A DNA stretch of 44,586 nt from Alphaproteobacteria bacterium (GTDB taxonomy: Bacteria > Pseudomonadota > Alphaproteobacteria > Micropepsales > Micropepsaceae): assembly GCA_025361185.1 (NCBI GenBank), contig JANYAR010000166.1, positions 1 through 44,586 on the forward strand. The letters are read 5' to 3'. Shown here in pieces: positions 23,198 to 31,384 of the stretch; position 1 is the first letter of the stretch; every line of letters begins with the position of its first letter. The notes beneath the pieces are model-generated. The model ran no database searches. It saw nothing but the letters and a program-made list of their open reading frames with translations, and had not been told where the DNA came from. The translations under genes were made by a program, and so were the position numbers.

Positions 23198-25384
23198 ATG
23201 AGTATCGCTAAATCTATGTCTAACGTCCGTGTGGGCGTGCCTGCCGGACCTTGGCGCTGGGCAGCCTTGGGCTGTGTTCTGGTGGCTCTGGTCGCGGCGG
23301 GTCTTGCCGTCGCGGCGCCCCAGATCGCGGGGCTGGCGGGCCATGCGCTTCTGGGCGGGATCGCCCTGGTCGCGCTTCTATTTCTCTTTGCGGTGTGGCC
23401 GCGCGCCGGGCGCGGCACCCAGGACGCGCTGCTCGTAGCCGAGGCCGCCGCCAAGGCCAATATTGCCTGGGCCATCACCGGGGAAGACGGCGCGGTGCTG
23501 GATTGCAATCCGGTCTATCGCCGCATGGCGGGTGTCGGTGAAACCGAAACGCCACCACCGCCCGAGCTCGCGCTGGCGGGGGAGCCCAGTGCGGCGGTAC
23601 TCTATCGCTTGTCACGCGATGCCGCCGAAGGGCGCGCACGCGAAGAGTCGTTCGTGGTGCTTCCGGGCCTCGAAATCGTTGCGGCCGTTCGCCCGCTGCC
23701 GGACAAACAGACAGCCTGGTGGTTTACCCCGCGGCTTGCCGCCAGCACGTCGCCTCAGCCGGTGTTGCAACGCCTGCGCGACACGGCATCCGAACTGAAG
23801 AAAATGCAGGAAGAGCCGGCTCCCGCCATGGCCATGGCGCAATCGGCCGGCGCACCGGCCGCGATGACGCCGCAGAATGTCGGCGCGCTGTTCCGCGATG
23901 CGCCCATGGGCGTGGCCCTTGCCGACGCTTCCGGCGTGATTGGCGATTCCAACATGGCGCTGGCCAGGTTTTTTGGCGTGTCGTCTTCGCTGACGGGCAG
24001 GAATTTCGGCACACTGGTGGACGCGAACGAGCGCGCCCAGGTCATGAATTTGATTGTTCGGGCCGCCAAAGGTGAAACCGGGCTGAAGGCGGTGGAACTA
24101 CGCGGCATCAAGTCGGGCAGCGGCGAAGACCGTATGGCCGAACTCTCGGCGAGTTTCGTAGATGGCGGCAAGGCCGTTCTCTATCTATCGGATGTCTCCG
24201 AACAGAAATTGCTGGAGACCAAGTTCGCCCAGTCGCAAAAAATGCAGGCCGTGGGCGAGCTGGCGGGCGGCGTGGCGCATGACTTCAACAACCTGCTCAC
24301 CGTCATCATCGGCAATTGCGAATTCCTTCTGATGCGCCATCTGGCGGGCGATCCCTCGTTCAACGAAATCAACGAGGTGCATCAAAACGCACTGCGCGCC
24401 GCGGCCCTGGTGAGCCAGCTTTTGGCTTTCAGCCGCAAACAGACCATGCAGCCCAAGGTGCTGGCGCTGGGTGAGGTGATCGGCGAACTGGCGCAGATGC
24501 TGCGCCGCCTGGTGGGTGAGGGCGTCACGCTGAATGTGGAGCGCGATCCGGATCTATGGTCGGTCCATGTCGACGAGGCGCAGCTGGGCAATGCCATCAT
24601 CAATCTGGTGGTCAATGCCCGCGACGCCATGCCGTCGGGCGGCACCGTCACGATCCGCACCGCCAACCAGACGGTAAGCACACCCGCCGCGCTGGGAACC
24701 GCCATCATGCCGGCCGGCGACTATGTCCGCGTCGATGTCACCGATACCGGCACCGGCATGTCGAAGGAAATCCAGAGCAAGATCTTCGATCCCTTCTTCA
24801 CCACCAAGCCGGTGGGCCACGGCACCGGGCTGGGCCTGGCCACGGTCTATGGCATCGTCAAGCAATCCGGCGGGTTTATCGATGTGGACAGCGAGCCGGG
24901 CAAAGGCACCAGTTTCAAAATCTGGCTGCCGCGGCGCAAGGTCGAGGCATCCGATGCCGCGCCTGTCGAGGTGGCCCCTGTTGCGGCCCGCGACGTCACC
25001 GGTCAGGACACGATTCTGCTGGTCGAAGACGAGGAAGCGGTGCGCAGTTTCGCGGCCCGCGCTCTGCGCATGCGTGGATACAATGTCCTGGAAGCCAGTG
25101 GCGGTGAGGAAGCGCTGGAGATCGTCAAGAGCGACAACACCAAAATCGACCTCATCATCACCGATGTGGTCATGCCCAACATGGATGGGCCCACCATGGT
25201 GCGCCACGTCAAGGAATTGAAGCCGGACCTGGCGGTGATTTTCATGTCCGGCTATGCCGAAGAGGCTTTCCGCCGCAACGATCAGAATTCTGAAGACATT
25301 CACTTCCTGCCCAAGCCGTTCGGCCTCAAGCAGTTGGCCGCCAAGGTCAAGGAAGTGCTCGCGGGCGCCGTGGCCGGGGGCTGA
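23198..25384 (+). CDS. cckA: Cell-cycle hybrid histidine kinase CckA
   Basis: This 728-residue hybrid kinase has two membrane helices (about residues 20-41 and 46-67), two PAS-like regions (about 75-200 and 215-335), a DHp domain with phosphoacceptor His361 (GGVAHDFNNLLTVI), a catalytic ATPase domain (NLVVNARDAMPSGG, DTGTGMSKEI, GTGLGLATVYGIVKQSGG) and a C-terminal receiver with Asp656 (LIITDVVMPNMDGP). CckA phosphorylates ChpT and through it CtrA and CpdR, and turns into a phosphatase when c-di-GMP binds. The HDFNNLL H-box, domain order and position after flhB support CckA rather than a generic kinase. ATG 23198 is chosen; TTG 23168 and ATG 23216 are alternatives. Confidence 0.9.
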   Translation: MSIAKSMSNVRVGVPAGPWRWAALGCVLVALVAAGLAVAAPQIAGLAGHALLGGIALVALLFLFAVWPRAGRGTQDALLVAEAAAKANIAWAITGEDGAVLDCNPVYRRMAGVGETETPPPPELALAGEPSAAVLYRLSRDAAEGRAREESFVVLPGLEIVAAVRPLPDKQTAWWFTPRLAASTSPQPVLQRLRDTASELKKMQEEPAPAMAMAQSAGAPAAMTPQNVGALFRDAPMGVALADASGVIGDSNMALARFFGVSSSLTGRNFGTLVDANERAQVMNLIVRAAKGETGLKAVELRGIKSGSGEDRMAELSASFVDGGKAVLYLSDVSEQKLLETKFAQSQKMQAVGELAGGVAHDFNNLLTVIIGNCEFLLMRHLAGDPSFNEINEVHQNALRAAALVSQLLAFSRKQTMQPKVLALGEVIGELAQMLRRLVGEGVTLNVERDPDLWSVHVDEAQLGNAIINLVVNARDAMPSGGTVTIRTANQTVSTPAALGTAIMPAGDYVRVDVTDTGTGMSKEIQSKIFDPFFTTKPVGHGTGLGLATVYGIVKQSGGFIDVDSEPGKGTSFKIWLPRRKVEASDAAPVEVAPVAARDVTGQDTILLVEDEEAVRSFAARALRMRGYNVLEASGGEEALEIVKSDNTKIDLIITDVVMPNMDGPTMVRHVKELKPDLAVIFMSGYAEEAFRRNDQNSEDIHFLPKPFGLKQLAAKVKEVLAGAVAGG

Positions 25385-25439
25385 GTGCCGCACGAGAGTG
25401 CGCTTGCAATATAGGCGCTTCCCACTATGTTCCCGGCCT

Positions 25440-25763
25440 ATGACAAAGCGTCACTCATTGATTTTATTGGCATTTCCACTGCTGCTGGCGGGCTGCACCG
25501 ATACGGACTGGGATCATGCCCTCAGCTATAGCGGTCTTGAGGAAAAGGCGGCGCCGGCCGACGTGCCGCAGCGCCGCGCCGCGCCAAACCCGCAGCCCGC
25601 CGCGGCTGCCGCCGAGCCGACTGCCCGCGCGCAGGCCTCCGATGCGGATTTCTGCCGCTCCGTTGCGGCACAGGATGCATCCGCCGATGGCTTCGATCCT
25701 GCGACCCAGAGGCGGATATTTGCGCAGAGCTATGCGCAGTGTGCCGCGATCTACACCCGCTAG
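25440..25763 (+). CDS. Small lipoprotein of unknown function
   Basis: The 107-residue product has a lipoprotein signal with a clear lipobox (LILLAFPLLLAGC, Cys19), an Ala/Pro-rich linker (about residues 36-68) and a small C-terminal region with two Cys (DADFCRSVAAQDA and YAQCAAIY), which could form a disulfide. The first residue after the lipidated Cys is Thr, so outer-membrane sorting is likely. I do not recognise the family. It lies 55 bases downstream of cckA on the same strand and may be co-transcribed. The frame is open further upstream into cckA, but ATG 25440 is where the signal peptide begins. Confidence 0.7.
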   Translation: MTKRHSLILLAFPLLLAGCTDTDWDHALSYSGLEEKAAPADVPQRRAAPNPQPAAAAAEPTARAQASDADFCRSVAAQDASADGFDPATQRRIFAQSYAQCAAIYTR

Positions 25764-25773
25764 CGCGGTCTTT

Positions 25774-25935
25774 GGCCTAGCTTTTCTTAGCGAGCGAAGC
25801 GAGCTTAGAAAAGCTGGCCCCGCTTCGAGCCCGCGTAACGGGCGAGGGCGGTAGTCGCCTGAGTGCGTCGCGTTCATACGCTGACGCTATGAACCGCTCC
25901 TCGCTCCTGGCCGTTCATACGCTGTCGCTATGGAC
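25774..25935. repeat. Cluster of three hairpins between convergent genes
   Basis: First, GGCC(t)AGCTTTTCT (25774-25787) pairs with AGAAAAGCTGGCC (25807-25819) around a loop containing GCGAGC-gaa-GCGAGC. Second, GTTCATA-cgctgacgc-TATGAAC (25872-25894). Third, GTTCATA-cgctgtcgc-TATGGAC (25913-25935, with one G-T pair). The last two are constant-loop hairpins, copies C and D. The 205-base spacer separates the convergent lipoprotein and mutarotase genes and has no coding frame. Confidence 0.7.
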
Positions 25936-25968
25936 CCAAAAATCCTCGCGCTAGAATTTCGCTGAATT

Positions 25969-27075
25969 CTACGGTGCCAGGCTGAAGCGGTATTCGGTGA
26001 TTTCCGTATAGACCGTGTCCTGCGGCAGGAGCGCGCTGGGAAAGCTGGGGACATTGGGCGCATTGGGAAAGGCCTGGGCTTCCAGCGCCACGGCGCTATG
26101 GATCGTATATCCCTTGATCACCCCAACGGTGGGCGGCGGATAGTTGGCGCTATAAACCTGCAGCCCCGCCTGGGTGGTCCATTCCTCCAGCGCCCGGCCC
26201 GACTTGGGATCTAACAGCCGCGCCGCCAGCCTCAGTTTTCCAGGCGTGCCGTTGATCGCGTAATTCTGGTCAAAGCCCTTGGCGAGCGCAATGGCGGGAT
26301 CGGGATCGTTGATATGGGCGCCGATCGGCGTGGGGGTGCGGAAATCGAAAGCGGTGCCCGCCACGGCGCGCATTTCACCGGTGGGAACATTCTTGTCATC
26401 GCCGAAGGTGATGGCATCGGCGTTCACCGTCAGCAGCTGATCCAGGACCGAACCCGACAGCTCGCCGGCCATATTGAAATAGGCGTGATTGGTGAGGCTG
26501 ATGACCGTGTCCTTGTCGCTGCGGGCGCGGTAGTTGATGCGCAACACATTGTTGCGGGTCAGGGTATAGGTCACCGTGACCCGCAGGGTACCGGGAAAGC
26601 CCATGGTGCCATCGCGATCCAGCAAGGAAAGAATCAGCTGCGGCTCGTTGCCGTACTTGGTCTCTGCCGACCAGACGCGTTCGTCATAAGGTTTGTCGCT
26701 GGCTGCCCCAAGGGCATTGGCGCCGCGCGAGATGTGATAGGCGACGTGGTTGACCTGGAAGCTATTGTCCATGATGCGGTTGGCGTAGCGGCCGATGATG
26801 GCGCCATAACGGCCGCCATAGCCACGGCTGGTATAGTCCTCCAGCCGGTCGAAACCCTGCACCACATTGGTCAGCTTGCCGTCGCGTCCCGGCACGCGGA
26901 TGGAAGTGATTACAGCGCCGTAATTCGTGATTTTCGCTTCCATCCCCTTGGCATTGGTCAGGGTGTAGAGGTCCACGCCCTGGCCTTCGACCTCGCCCCA
27001 GGGGTGGACGGCGATACCGGCCTGTGCCGGTAGCGAGACCGCCAGCAACAGGGCGGCAAGACAGATCGTTCTCAT
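25969..27075 (-). CDS. Exported aldose 1-epimerase-like protein, copy 1 (one His missing)
   Basis: This 368-residue galactose-mutarotase fold protein has a signal peptide (MRTICLAALLLAVSLPAQA). The fold is clear (TNYGAVITSIRVPGRDGKL, GRYANRI, TNHAYFNM, LEAQAFPNAPN). The catalytic base Glu332 and acid His197 are present, as is Asp269 in GFDQNY. The other substrate-binding His, in the NxHGG loop, is absent: the loop reads ANALGAASDKPYDERVW, whereas copy 2 keeps NIHGG. So catalysis may be weakened or the substrate changed. It is divergent from the second HpcH/HpaI gene. It acts in the periplasm on sugar anomers, or has become a binding protein. Confidence 0.85.
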   Translation of the reverse strand: MRTICLAALLLAVSLPAQAGIAVHPWGEVEGQGVDLYTLTNAKGMEAKITNYGAVITSIRVPGRDGKLTNVVQGFDRLEDYTSRGYGGRYGAIIGRYANRIMDNSFQVNHVAYHISRGANALGAASDKPYDERVWSAETKYGNEPQLILSLLDRDGTMGFPGTLRVTVTYTLTRNNVLRINYRARSDKDTVISLTNHAYFNMAGELSGSVLDQLLTVNADAITFGDDKNVPTGEMRAVAGTAFDFRTPTPIGAHINDPDPAIALAKGFDQNYAINGTPGKLRLAARLLDPKSGRALEEWTTQAGLQVYSANYPPPTVGVIKGYTIHSAVALEAQAFPNAPNVPSFPSALLPQDTVYTEITEYRFSLAP

Positions 27076-27154
27076 GCAGTCCTCCCTATCGGCGCACCCT
27101 ACAAAGCCGTCTCACTTAGTGCCATATTGCGGGCGCGAACGGTGGCAATCGGGT

Positions 27155-27183
27155 TTGACCAACCCCGCCCCTCCTGATTAGCT
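27155..27183 (+). promoter_or_regulatory. Weak candidate promoter for the second HpcH/HpaI gene
   Basis: TTGACC (27155-27160) has a good -35 match; the best -10 partners are GATTAG (15 bases later) or TTAGCT (17 bases later), both weak. It lies about 55 bases before ATG 27237, in the divergent spacer. Confidence 0.3.
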
Positions 27184-27236
27184 GCCGCCTTCGCAAACGG
27201 GCCGCGACGACGAACGGCCCAGGGGAGAGGGTCTCA

Positions 27237-28274
27237 ATGAAGCGCTTGTTGTTTTCGGCCGCGTTTGTCGCGGCTGTGGGTCTTGGCACAGTTTATCTGG
27301 CAACCGGCGCGGCCTTCAGCCAAGCCAACGAGGACGATGTCGCCGCCCGCCAGGCAAAATATCCGCTGGCCGCCAAGGCCGGCGAAGACACCCATGCCAT
27401 CGACAAGGCGCCGGCCGGCGCCCTCAACCAGGGCAAGTTCGACGACAAGACCTGGAAGTTCGGCCATGCCTATGATGCACCGGCGGGCTCCAAGCTGTGG
27501 AATCCGGCGAAGATCAAGATGCTGGCCGGCGGCATGGTGACCGGCGGCACGGTGTTTTCCGCCACCGATCCGGAAATCTACTGCGCCATGGCCAATGCCG
27601 GTTACGACTTCATCTGGACCGAGCATCAGCATGATGCGCGCGACTGGAAGACCACCCAGCGCATGTGGGCGGCCTGCCCCTATGCCAAGGCGGTGCCGGG
27701 CGTGCGTGTGGCCTATACCGATGAGCGCGAGGAACAGCATGCGCTGGATGCCGGCGCGCTGGTGCTGGTGGTGCCCACGGTGCGTTCCTATGAGGAAGCA
27801 CTCAAGGCGCGTGACTGGGCCTATTTCCCGCCGCTGGGACGGCGCAGCAATGGCGGCGGCCAGGCCTTTGCCCTCTACAACAGCGTGCCGGGCGGCTATC
27901 GCGCCACCATCAACGACAATCTGGTGCTGATCTTGATGATCGAGACCCTGGCGGGCCTGAAGGATGCCGACCGTATCGCCAAGATCCCCGGCGTCACCGC
28001 GGTGTTCGCCGCGTCCGGCGATCTGGGCAATCATTCGGGCTACAAGCAGAATGATGCGGACTATGAGCGCGAGATCAATATCGTGCATGACGCCGCCCTT
28101 CATGCGGGCGTGCGGCTGTGCGGGCCCTATGCCTGGCGCGACCGTCCCGACTTCACCTGCTTCCAGGCAGGCGGCGAGACCGGCGCCATCGCGCGCGGCG
28201 TCAAGGACGAATTGGGCAAGGACTGGAACAGCCAGCCGGTGCCGGATGTCGGTCCCTGGGCGAAAAAGAAGTAA
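27237..28274 (+). CDS. Exported HpcH/HpaI aldolase family protein, copy 2
   Basis: This 345-residue protein has an N-terminal signal-like helix (MKRLLFSAAFVAAVGLGTVYLATGAAFSQA, cut about residue 29) and the class II HpcH/HpaI barrel. Active-site elements are intact: catalytic His130 (TEHQH), the DAGALVLVVPTV strand, metal-ligand Glu236 (LMIETLAGL) and Asp262 (SGDLGNHSG). The family makes or cleaves pyruvate-derived aldols such as 4-hydroxy-2-oxoheptanedioate; most members are cytosolic, so a secreted form is unusual. ATG 27237 follows GGAGAGGG. It stands alone, with its own strong terminator, and is divergent from mutarotase copy 1. Substrate unknown. Confidence 0.82.
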   Translation: MKRLLFSAAFVAAVGLGTVYLATGAAFSQANEDDVAARQAKYPLAAKAGEDTHAIDKAPAGALNQGKFDDKTWKFGHAYDAPAGSKLWNPAKIKMLAGGMVTGGTVFSATDPEIYCAMANAGYDFIWTEHQHDARDWKTTQRMWAACPYAKAVPGVRVAYTDEREEQHALDAGALVLVVPTVRSYEEALKARDWAYFPPLGRRSNGGGQAFALYNSVPGGYRATINDNLVLILMIETLAGLKDADRIAKIPGVTAVFAASGDLGNHSGYKQNDADYEREINIVHDAALHAGVRLCGPYAWRDRPDFTCFQAGGETGAIARGVKDELGKDWNSQPVPDVGPWAKKK

Positions 28275-28293
28275 GCTTCAGTCCCTAGAAACG

Positions 28294-28326
28294 AAAAGGG
28301 CGCCGGTAATCACCGGCGCCCTTTTT
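28294..28326 (+). terminator. Intrinsic terminator after the HpcH/HpaI gene
   Basis: A perfect 14-bp stem AAAAGGGCGCCGGT / ACCGGCGCCCTTTT with an AATC loop and T tract. The A-rich 5' side makes it usable in both directions, which suits the convergent gene that follows. Confidence 0.93.
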
Positions 28327-28381
28327 ATTTGGTCATTTCGGCACTGTTACAGTTTGACCTAGGGTTGTGGGGAGGGGCATT

Positions 28382-28663
28382 TTATCTGCTAAAAAAACCG
28401 ATGTTGGGCCAAACGGCGGCCGCCACAGTGAAGACGGTAAACGGGAAAAACAGCGCTTCGAAGATAATAAAACTCCATAGCTCTCGTTTGAATCTGGCTG
28501 GCTCCTTTGTCCGTTCGATCCGCTTCGGATACGCCAAACCCCAACGGTGCCCGGACCAAATGAACCCGCGACTAATACACCAACATACATAGGCGATTAG
28601 CCCGAGGTTTAGGAGCATCACGCCCGAAAGCTGAATCAATCCGCTGTCGTCAGATGCGCTCAT
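28382..28663 (-). CDS. Small two-helix membrane protein of unknown function
   Basis: From ATG 28663 this frame encodes 93 residues with two membrane segments (VMLLNLGLIAYVCWCISRGFIW, about residues 16-37, and FIIFEALFFPFTVFTVAAAVW, about 67-87) joined by a basic loop (YPKRIERTKEPARFKREL). I do not recognise a family. Base composition is lower in GC than the surroundings, with AT-rich codons, which may mean recent acquisition. A TTG nine bases upstream is an alternative start. It is convergent with the HpcH/HpaI gene and lies 86 bases downstream of mutarotase copy 2. Confidence 0.6.
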   Translation of the reverse strand: MSASDDSGLIQLSGVMLLNLGLIAYVCWCISRGFIWSGHRWGLAYPKRIERTKEPARFKRELWSFIIFEALFFPFTVFTVAAAVWPNIGFFSR

Positions 28664-28749
28664 GATCCTCAATCACCTTCACGATATCGCCGATGTCCCA
28701 GAGTGTTTCTGTCAACCTGCGGCCATAGCGGGCGACGCGCGGACCGCTG

Positions 28750-29856
28750 TCATTTCGCCGTCGAGAATCGGAACTCGGTGACCTGGTAGAAAATTTTTCC
28801 CGGTTTCAGTTCGGTCGAGGGAAAGGCCGGGATGTTGGGCGCATTGGCGAAATGCTGGGTCTCCAGGCAGAAGGCGCCGCGCTTGATATATTGCGCCCCG
28901 CCCTTGCCGATCAGCGGCTTTTCGTTGTTGGGCAGATAAAGCTGGATGCCCGGCTGGGTGGTCCACACATCCATCACCCGCCCCGACTCTGGCTCCGTCA
29001 CACGGGCGGCCGGGCGCAAATGCCCCGCCTGCCCGCGCACGATGAAATTGATATCATAGCCCGGCGTCGCCACGATCGCCGGATCGGGCCCGTTGATATC
29101 CTTGCCGATGGGCTTGGCCCGGGTGAAATCAAATCCGGTGCCCGCCACTTTCATCACCTCGCCGGTCGCCATGTGGTTGGCGTCGGTCGGCGTGACCGCG
29201 TCGGAGAGGACTTGCAGGCGATGGCCCAGCACATCGCCGTTACCCGCACCTTTCAGGTTGAAATAGGAATGGTTGGTGGGGTTGAGCACCGTCGGCTTAT
29301 CGGTGGTGGCGCGATACTCGATCTTAAGCCCGTTGTTCGCCGTCAAGGTATAGGTGACGGTGAAATCCAGATTGCCGGGAAAGCCCTGATCGCCGTCGGG
29401 ACTGACCATGTGCAGGATCAAGGCGGGCGACGGCCCGTTCAGCGGCGTGGCGCTGTAGACGTGATAGGAAAAGCCGATGGGGCCGCCATGGATGTTGTTG
29501 GGGCCGCCATTGGCTTTGAGGTGATAGGTCTTGCCCTCCAGGGTGAATTGCGCCCCGCCGATGCGGTTGGCGAAGCGGCCGATCACCGCGCCATAGGTGG
29601 TGCCGTGGGTATAGTCGTCCAGCTTGTCATAGCCCAGCACCACATCACCCATTTTGCCGGCGCGGTCAGGCACATTGAGGCTGACTAGGAAGGCGCCGTA
29701 ATTGGTGATGCGCGCGCTCACGCCCTTGGCATTGGTCAGGGTGTAGATGTCCACCTTCTGATGGTCGGCAGTCTCGCCCCAGGGCGCTTTTTCGATTTTC
29801 GCCTGGGCGGGAACCGCAAGACAAAGACAGGCCAAGGCGAGTGCGATCTTCTTCAT
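28750..29856 (-). CDS. Exported aldose 1-epimerase (mutarotase), copy 2
   Basis: This 368-residue protein has a signal peptide (MKKIALALACLCLAVPAQA) and all four key residues of galactose mutarotase: His123 (NNIHGG), His196 (TNHSYFN), Asp268 (GYDIN) and Glu332 (LETQHFANAPN). It should interconvert sugar anomers in the periplasm. Same length as copy 1, and alike through most of the fold, but copy 1 lost the first His. It lies 21 bases downstream of the PEBP-family gene on the same strand, probably one transcript. Symbol galM is possible but is avoided, because the export signal differs from the cytosolic GalM of model species. Confidence 0.92.
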   Translation of the reverse strand: MKKIALALACLCLAVPAQAKIEKAPWGETADHQKVDIYTLTNAKGVSARITNYGAFLVSLNVPDRAGKMGDVVLGYDKLDDYTHGTTYGAVIGRFANRIGGAQFTLEGKTYHLKANGGPNNIHGGPIGFSYHVYSATPLNGPSPALILHMVSPDGDQGFPGNLDFTVTYTLTANNGLKIEYRATTDKPTVLNPTNHSYFNLKGAGNGDVLGHRLQVLSDAVTPTDANHMATGEVMKVAGTGFDFTRAKPIGKDINGPDPAIVATPGYDINFIVRGQAGHLRPAARVTEPESGRVMDVWTTQPGIQLYLPNNEKPLIGKGGAQYIKRGAFCLETQHFANAPNIPAFPSTELKPGKIFYQVTEFRFSTAK

Positions 29857-29877
29857 GGGAAACTCCCGGATTCTTAT

Positions 29878-30468
29878 TCAGTGATATTCCCGCGCAAAAA
29901 GTCCGCCGATGGTGGCGCTGCTCAAAAGATGGCCCTTGGCGGCAGCCAGGAACGCATCGCGCGTCAGGCCCGGCGCAAGCGTCGGCTCCAAATCGGTCGC
30001 CATCACCGTGATCAGGTAATGGTGCGGGCCATCGCCCTGCGGCGGGCAGGGACCGATATAGTTGGCATTGGCGCGGGTGCCCGCGCCGCCGGTGAAGCCG
30101 ATGCCGGCGGTGGCGTCGCCTTCCTTCAGTTCTGTGGTGGTGGGCGCGATGTTATAGGCCACCCAGTGCGACACGCCCGCGCCATACTGGCCGTCCACGT
30201 CATACATCAGGATGGCGTAGCTTTTGGTGCCCGCGGGGGCGTCGTGCCAGGCGAGCTCAGGCGAGACGTTCTTGCCGGGGCAGGGGCAGATGGCGGGGTT
30301 GCGCGGGCTGCAGGCGCGTTTGGGGTCATCGCCGCCGAAGCGCACCGGGATGCGCGCCCCGTCCTTGATCGAGCTCGAGGTCAGGGTCATCCAGGGCGCC
30401 GCCCAGGCGATGCTGGCGGTCCACAGCGTTGCCGCCAAGCCCAGCGCCAGCATCCTGATTCCACCCAT
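29878..30468 (-). CDS. Exported YbhB/YbcL (PEBP) family protein
   Basis: This 196-residue protein has a signal peptide (MGGIRMLALGLAATLWTASIAWA). It has the phosphatidylethanolamine-binding-protein fold: MTLTSSSIKDGARIPVRFGG, NVSPELAWHDAPAGTKSYAILMYDVD (ligand Asp-x-Asp), VSHWVAYNI (His), and GYIGPCPPxGDGPHHYLITV, here NYIGPCPPQGDGPHHYLITV. It has an extra Cys-rich loop (CSPRNPAICPCPGK, about residues 53-66), perhaps disulfide bonded. Function in bacteria is unclear; a ligand-binding role is likely. Upstream gene of the mutarotase copy 2 unit; divergent from the methyltransferase. Confidence 0.88.
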   Translation of the reverse strand: MGGIRMLALGLAATLWTASIAWAAPWMTLTSSSIKDGARIPVRFGGDDPKRACSPRNPAICPCPGKNVSPELAWHDAPAGTKSYAILMYDVDGQYGAGVSHWVAYNIAPTTTELKEGDATAGIGFTGGAGTRANANYIGPCPPQGDGPHHYLITVMATDLEPTLAPGLTRDAFLAAAKGHLLSSATIGGLFAREYH

Positions 30469-30572
30469 GGCCGTCTCCCTTTTTTGGTTGGCGGGAGACT
30501 ATCTGCGGTGGGGCGGGCTTGGAAAGGGGCGACCCACTTGCGGACATGCAGCTTTCGCGCGAAGCAGACGCA

Positions 30573-31316
30573 ATGGCCGCCAAATACGACAGCATCGGGA
30601 TCAATTACGCATCGCTTCGCAAACCCGATCCGCGTATCGCGGCGGTGATCCAGCAGGCTCTGGGGCAGGCCAAGACGGTTCTGAATGTGGGGGCAGGCAC
30701 CGGCTCCTATGAACCCGCGGACCGGCAGATTACCGCCGTGGAGCCGTCACGCGAAATGATCGCAAAGCGCAGTCCATCGGCAGCCAGGGCGATACAGGCC
30801 TGCGCTGGCGCACTTCCGTTCGACGATGGCGCTTTCGATGCCGCCATGGCGATCCTGACCATTCACCACTGGCCCGACAAGGAAGCCGGCTTGAAAGAAA
30901 TGCGCCGCGTGACGCGTGGTCCGATCGTCCTGCTGACCTTCGATCCGTCGCACCGGCCCTGGCTGACCGACTATCTTCCCGAACTGGCCAGGTTGGACGA
31001 AGCGCAGATGCCGGCGATATCCGACTATGCGCGGTGGCTGGGTCCGGTGCAGATCACCCCGGTCCTAATACCGCATGATTGCCGTGATGGTCTTTTGTAC
31101 GCCTATTGGCGCCGGCCCCAGGCCTATCTCGACGCGCATATTCGCTCCGGCAGTTCATCCTTCTGGGCCATCGCTGACGCCGAGCCGGGATTGCACAGGC
31201 TGAAGCAAGACCTCGATGCGGGGGAATGGGCGCGGCGGTATGCCGGACTGCTCAGCCTGGACGCCTATGACGCAGGCTATCGCCTGGTCGTGGCGGGGCG
31301 CTCTGAACAGGGATAA
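30573..31316 (+). CDS. SAM-dependent methyltransferase (class I, type 11)
   Basis: This 247-residue protein carries the SAM-binding motif I VLNVGAGTGSYEP, the acidic motif ITAVEPSREMI, and the post-motif region LPFDDGAFDAAMAILTIHHW, which is the Methyltransf_11 pattern. The C-terminal half is family-variable (QITPVLIPHDCRDGLLYAYWRRPQAYLD). The substrate is unknown. Start uncertain: ATG 30573 begins the conserved MAAKYDSIGINYA; ATG 30546 would add nine residues. It is divergent from the PEBP-family gene, with no partner on the same strand. Confidence 0.8.
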   Translation: MAAKYDSIGINYASLRKPDPRIAAVIQQALGQAKTVLNVGAGTGSYEPADRQITAVEPSREMIAKRSPSAARAIQACAGALPFDDGAFDAAMAILTIHHWPDKEAGLKEMRRVTRGPIVLLTFDPSHRPWLTDYLPELARLDEAQMPAISDYARWLGPVQITPVLIPHDCRDGLLYAYWRRPQAYLDAHIRSGSSSFWAIADAEPGLHRLKQDLDAGEWARRYAGLLSLDAYDAGYRLVVAGRSEQG

Positions 31317-31384
31317 TTCACCACCCTAATGTTGATGGAAGAACCGCTGAAGCCGCGCGGGCCTTATAAAAAGCGCAGCCTAAT

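Noticed and set aside
25254..25439. Upstream extension of the lipoprotein frame into cckA
   Set aside because: The signal peptide and lipobox start at ATG 25440; the upstream part is an out-of-frame reading of the CckA receiver domain.
25774..25935. Repeat cluster considered as a CRISPR array
   Set aside because: The repeats are hairpins of unequal spacing with no constant repeat/spacer pattern and no cas genes nearby.
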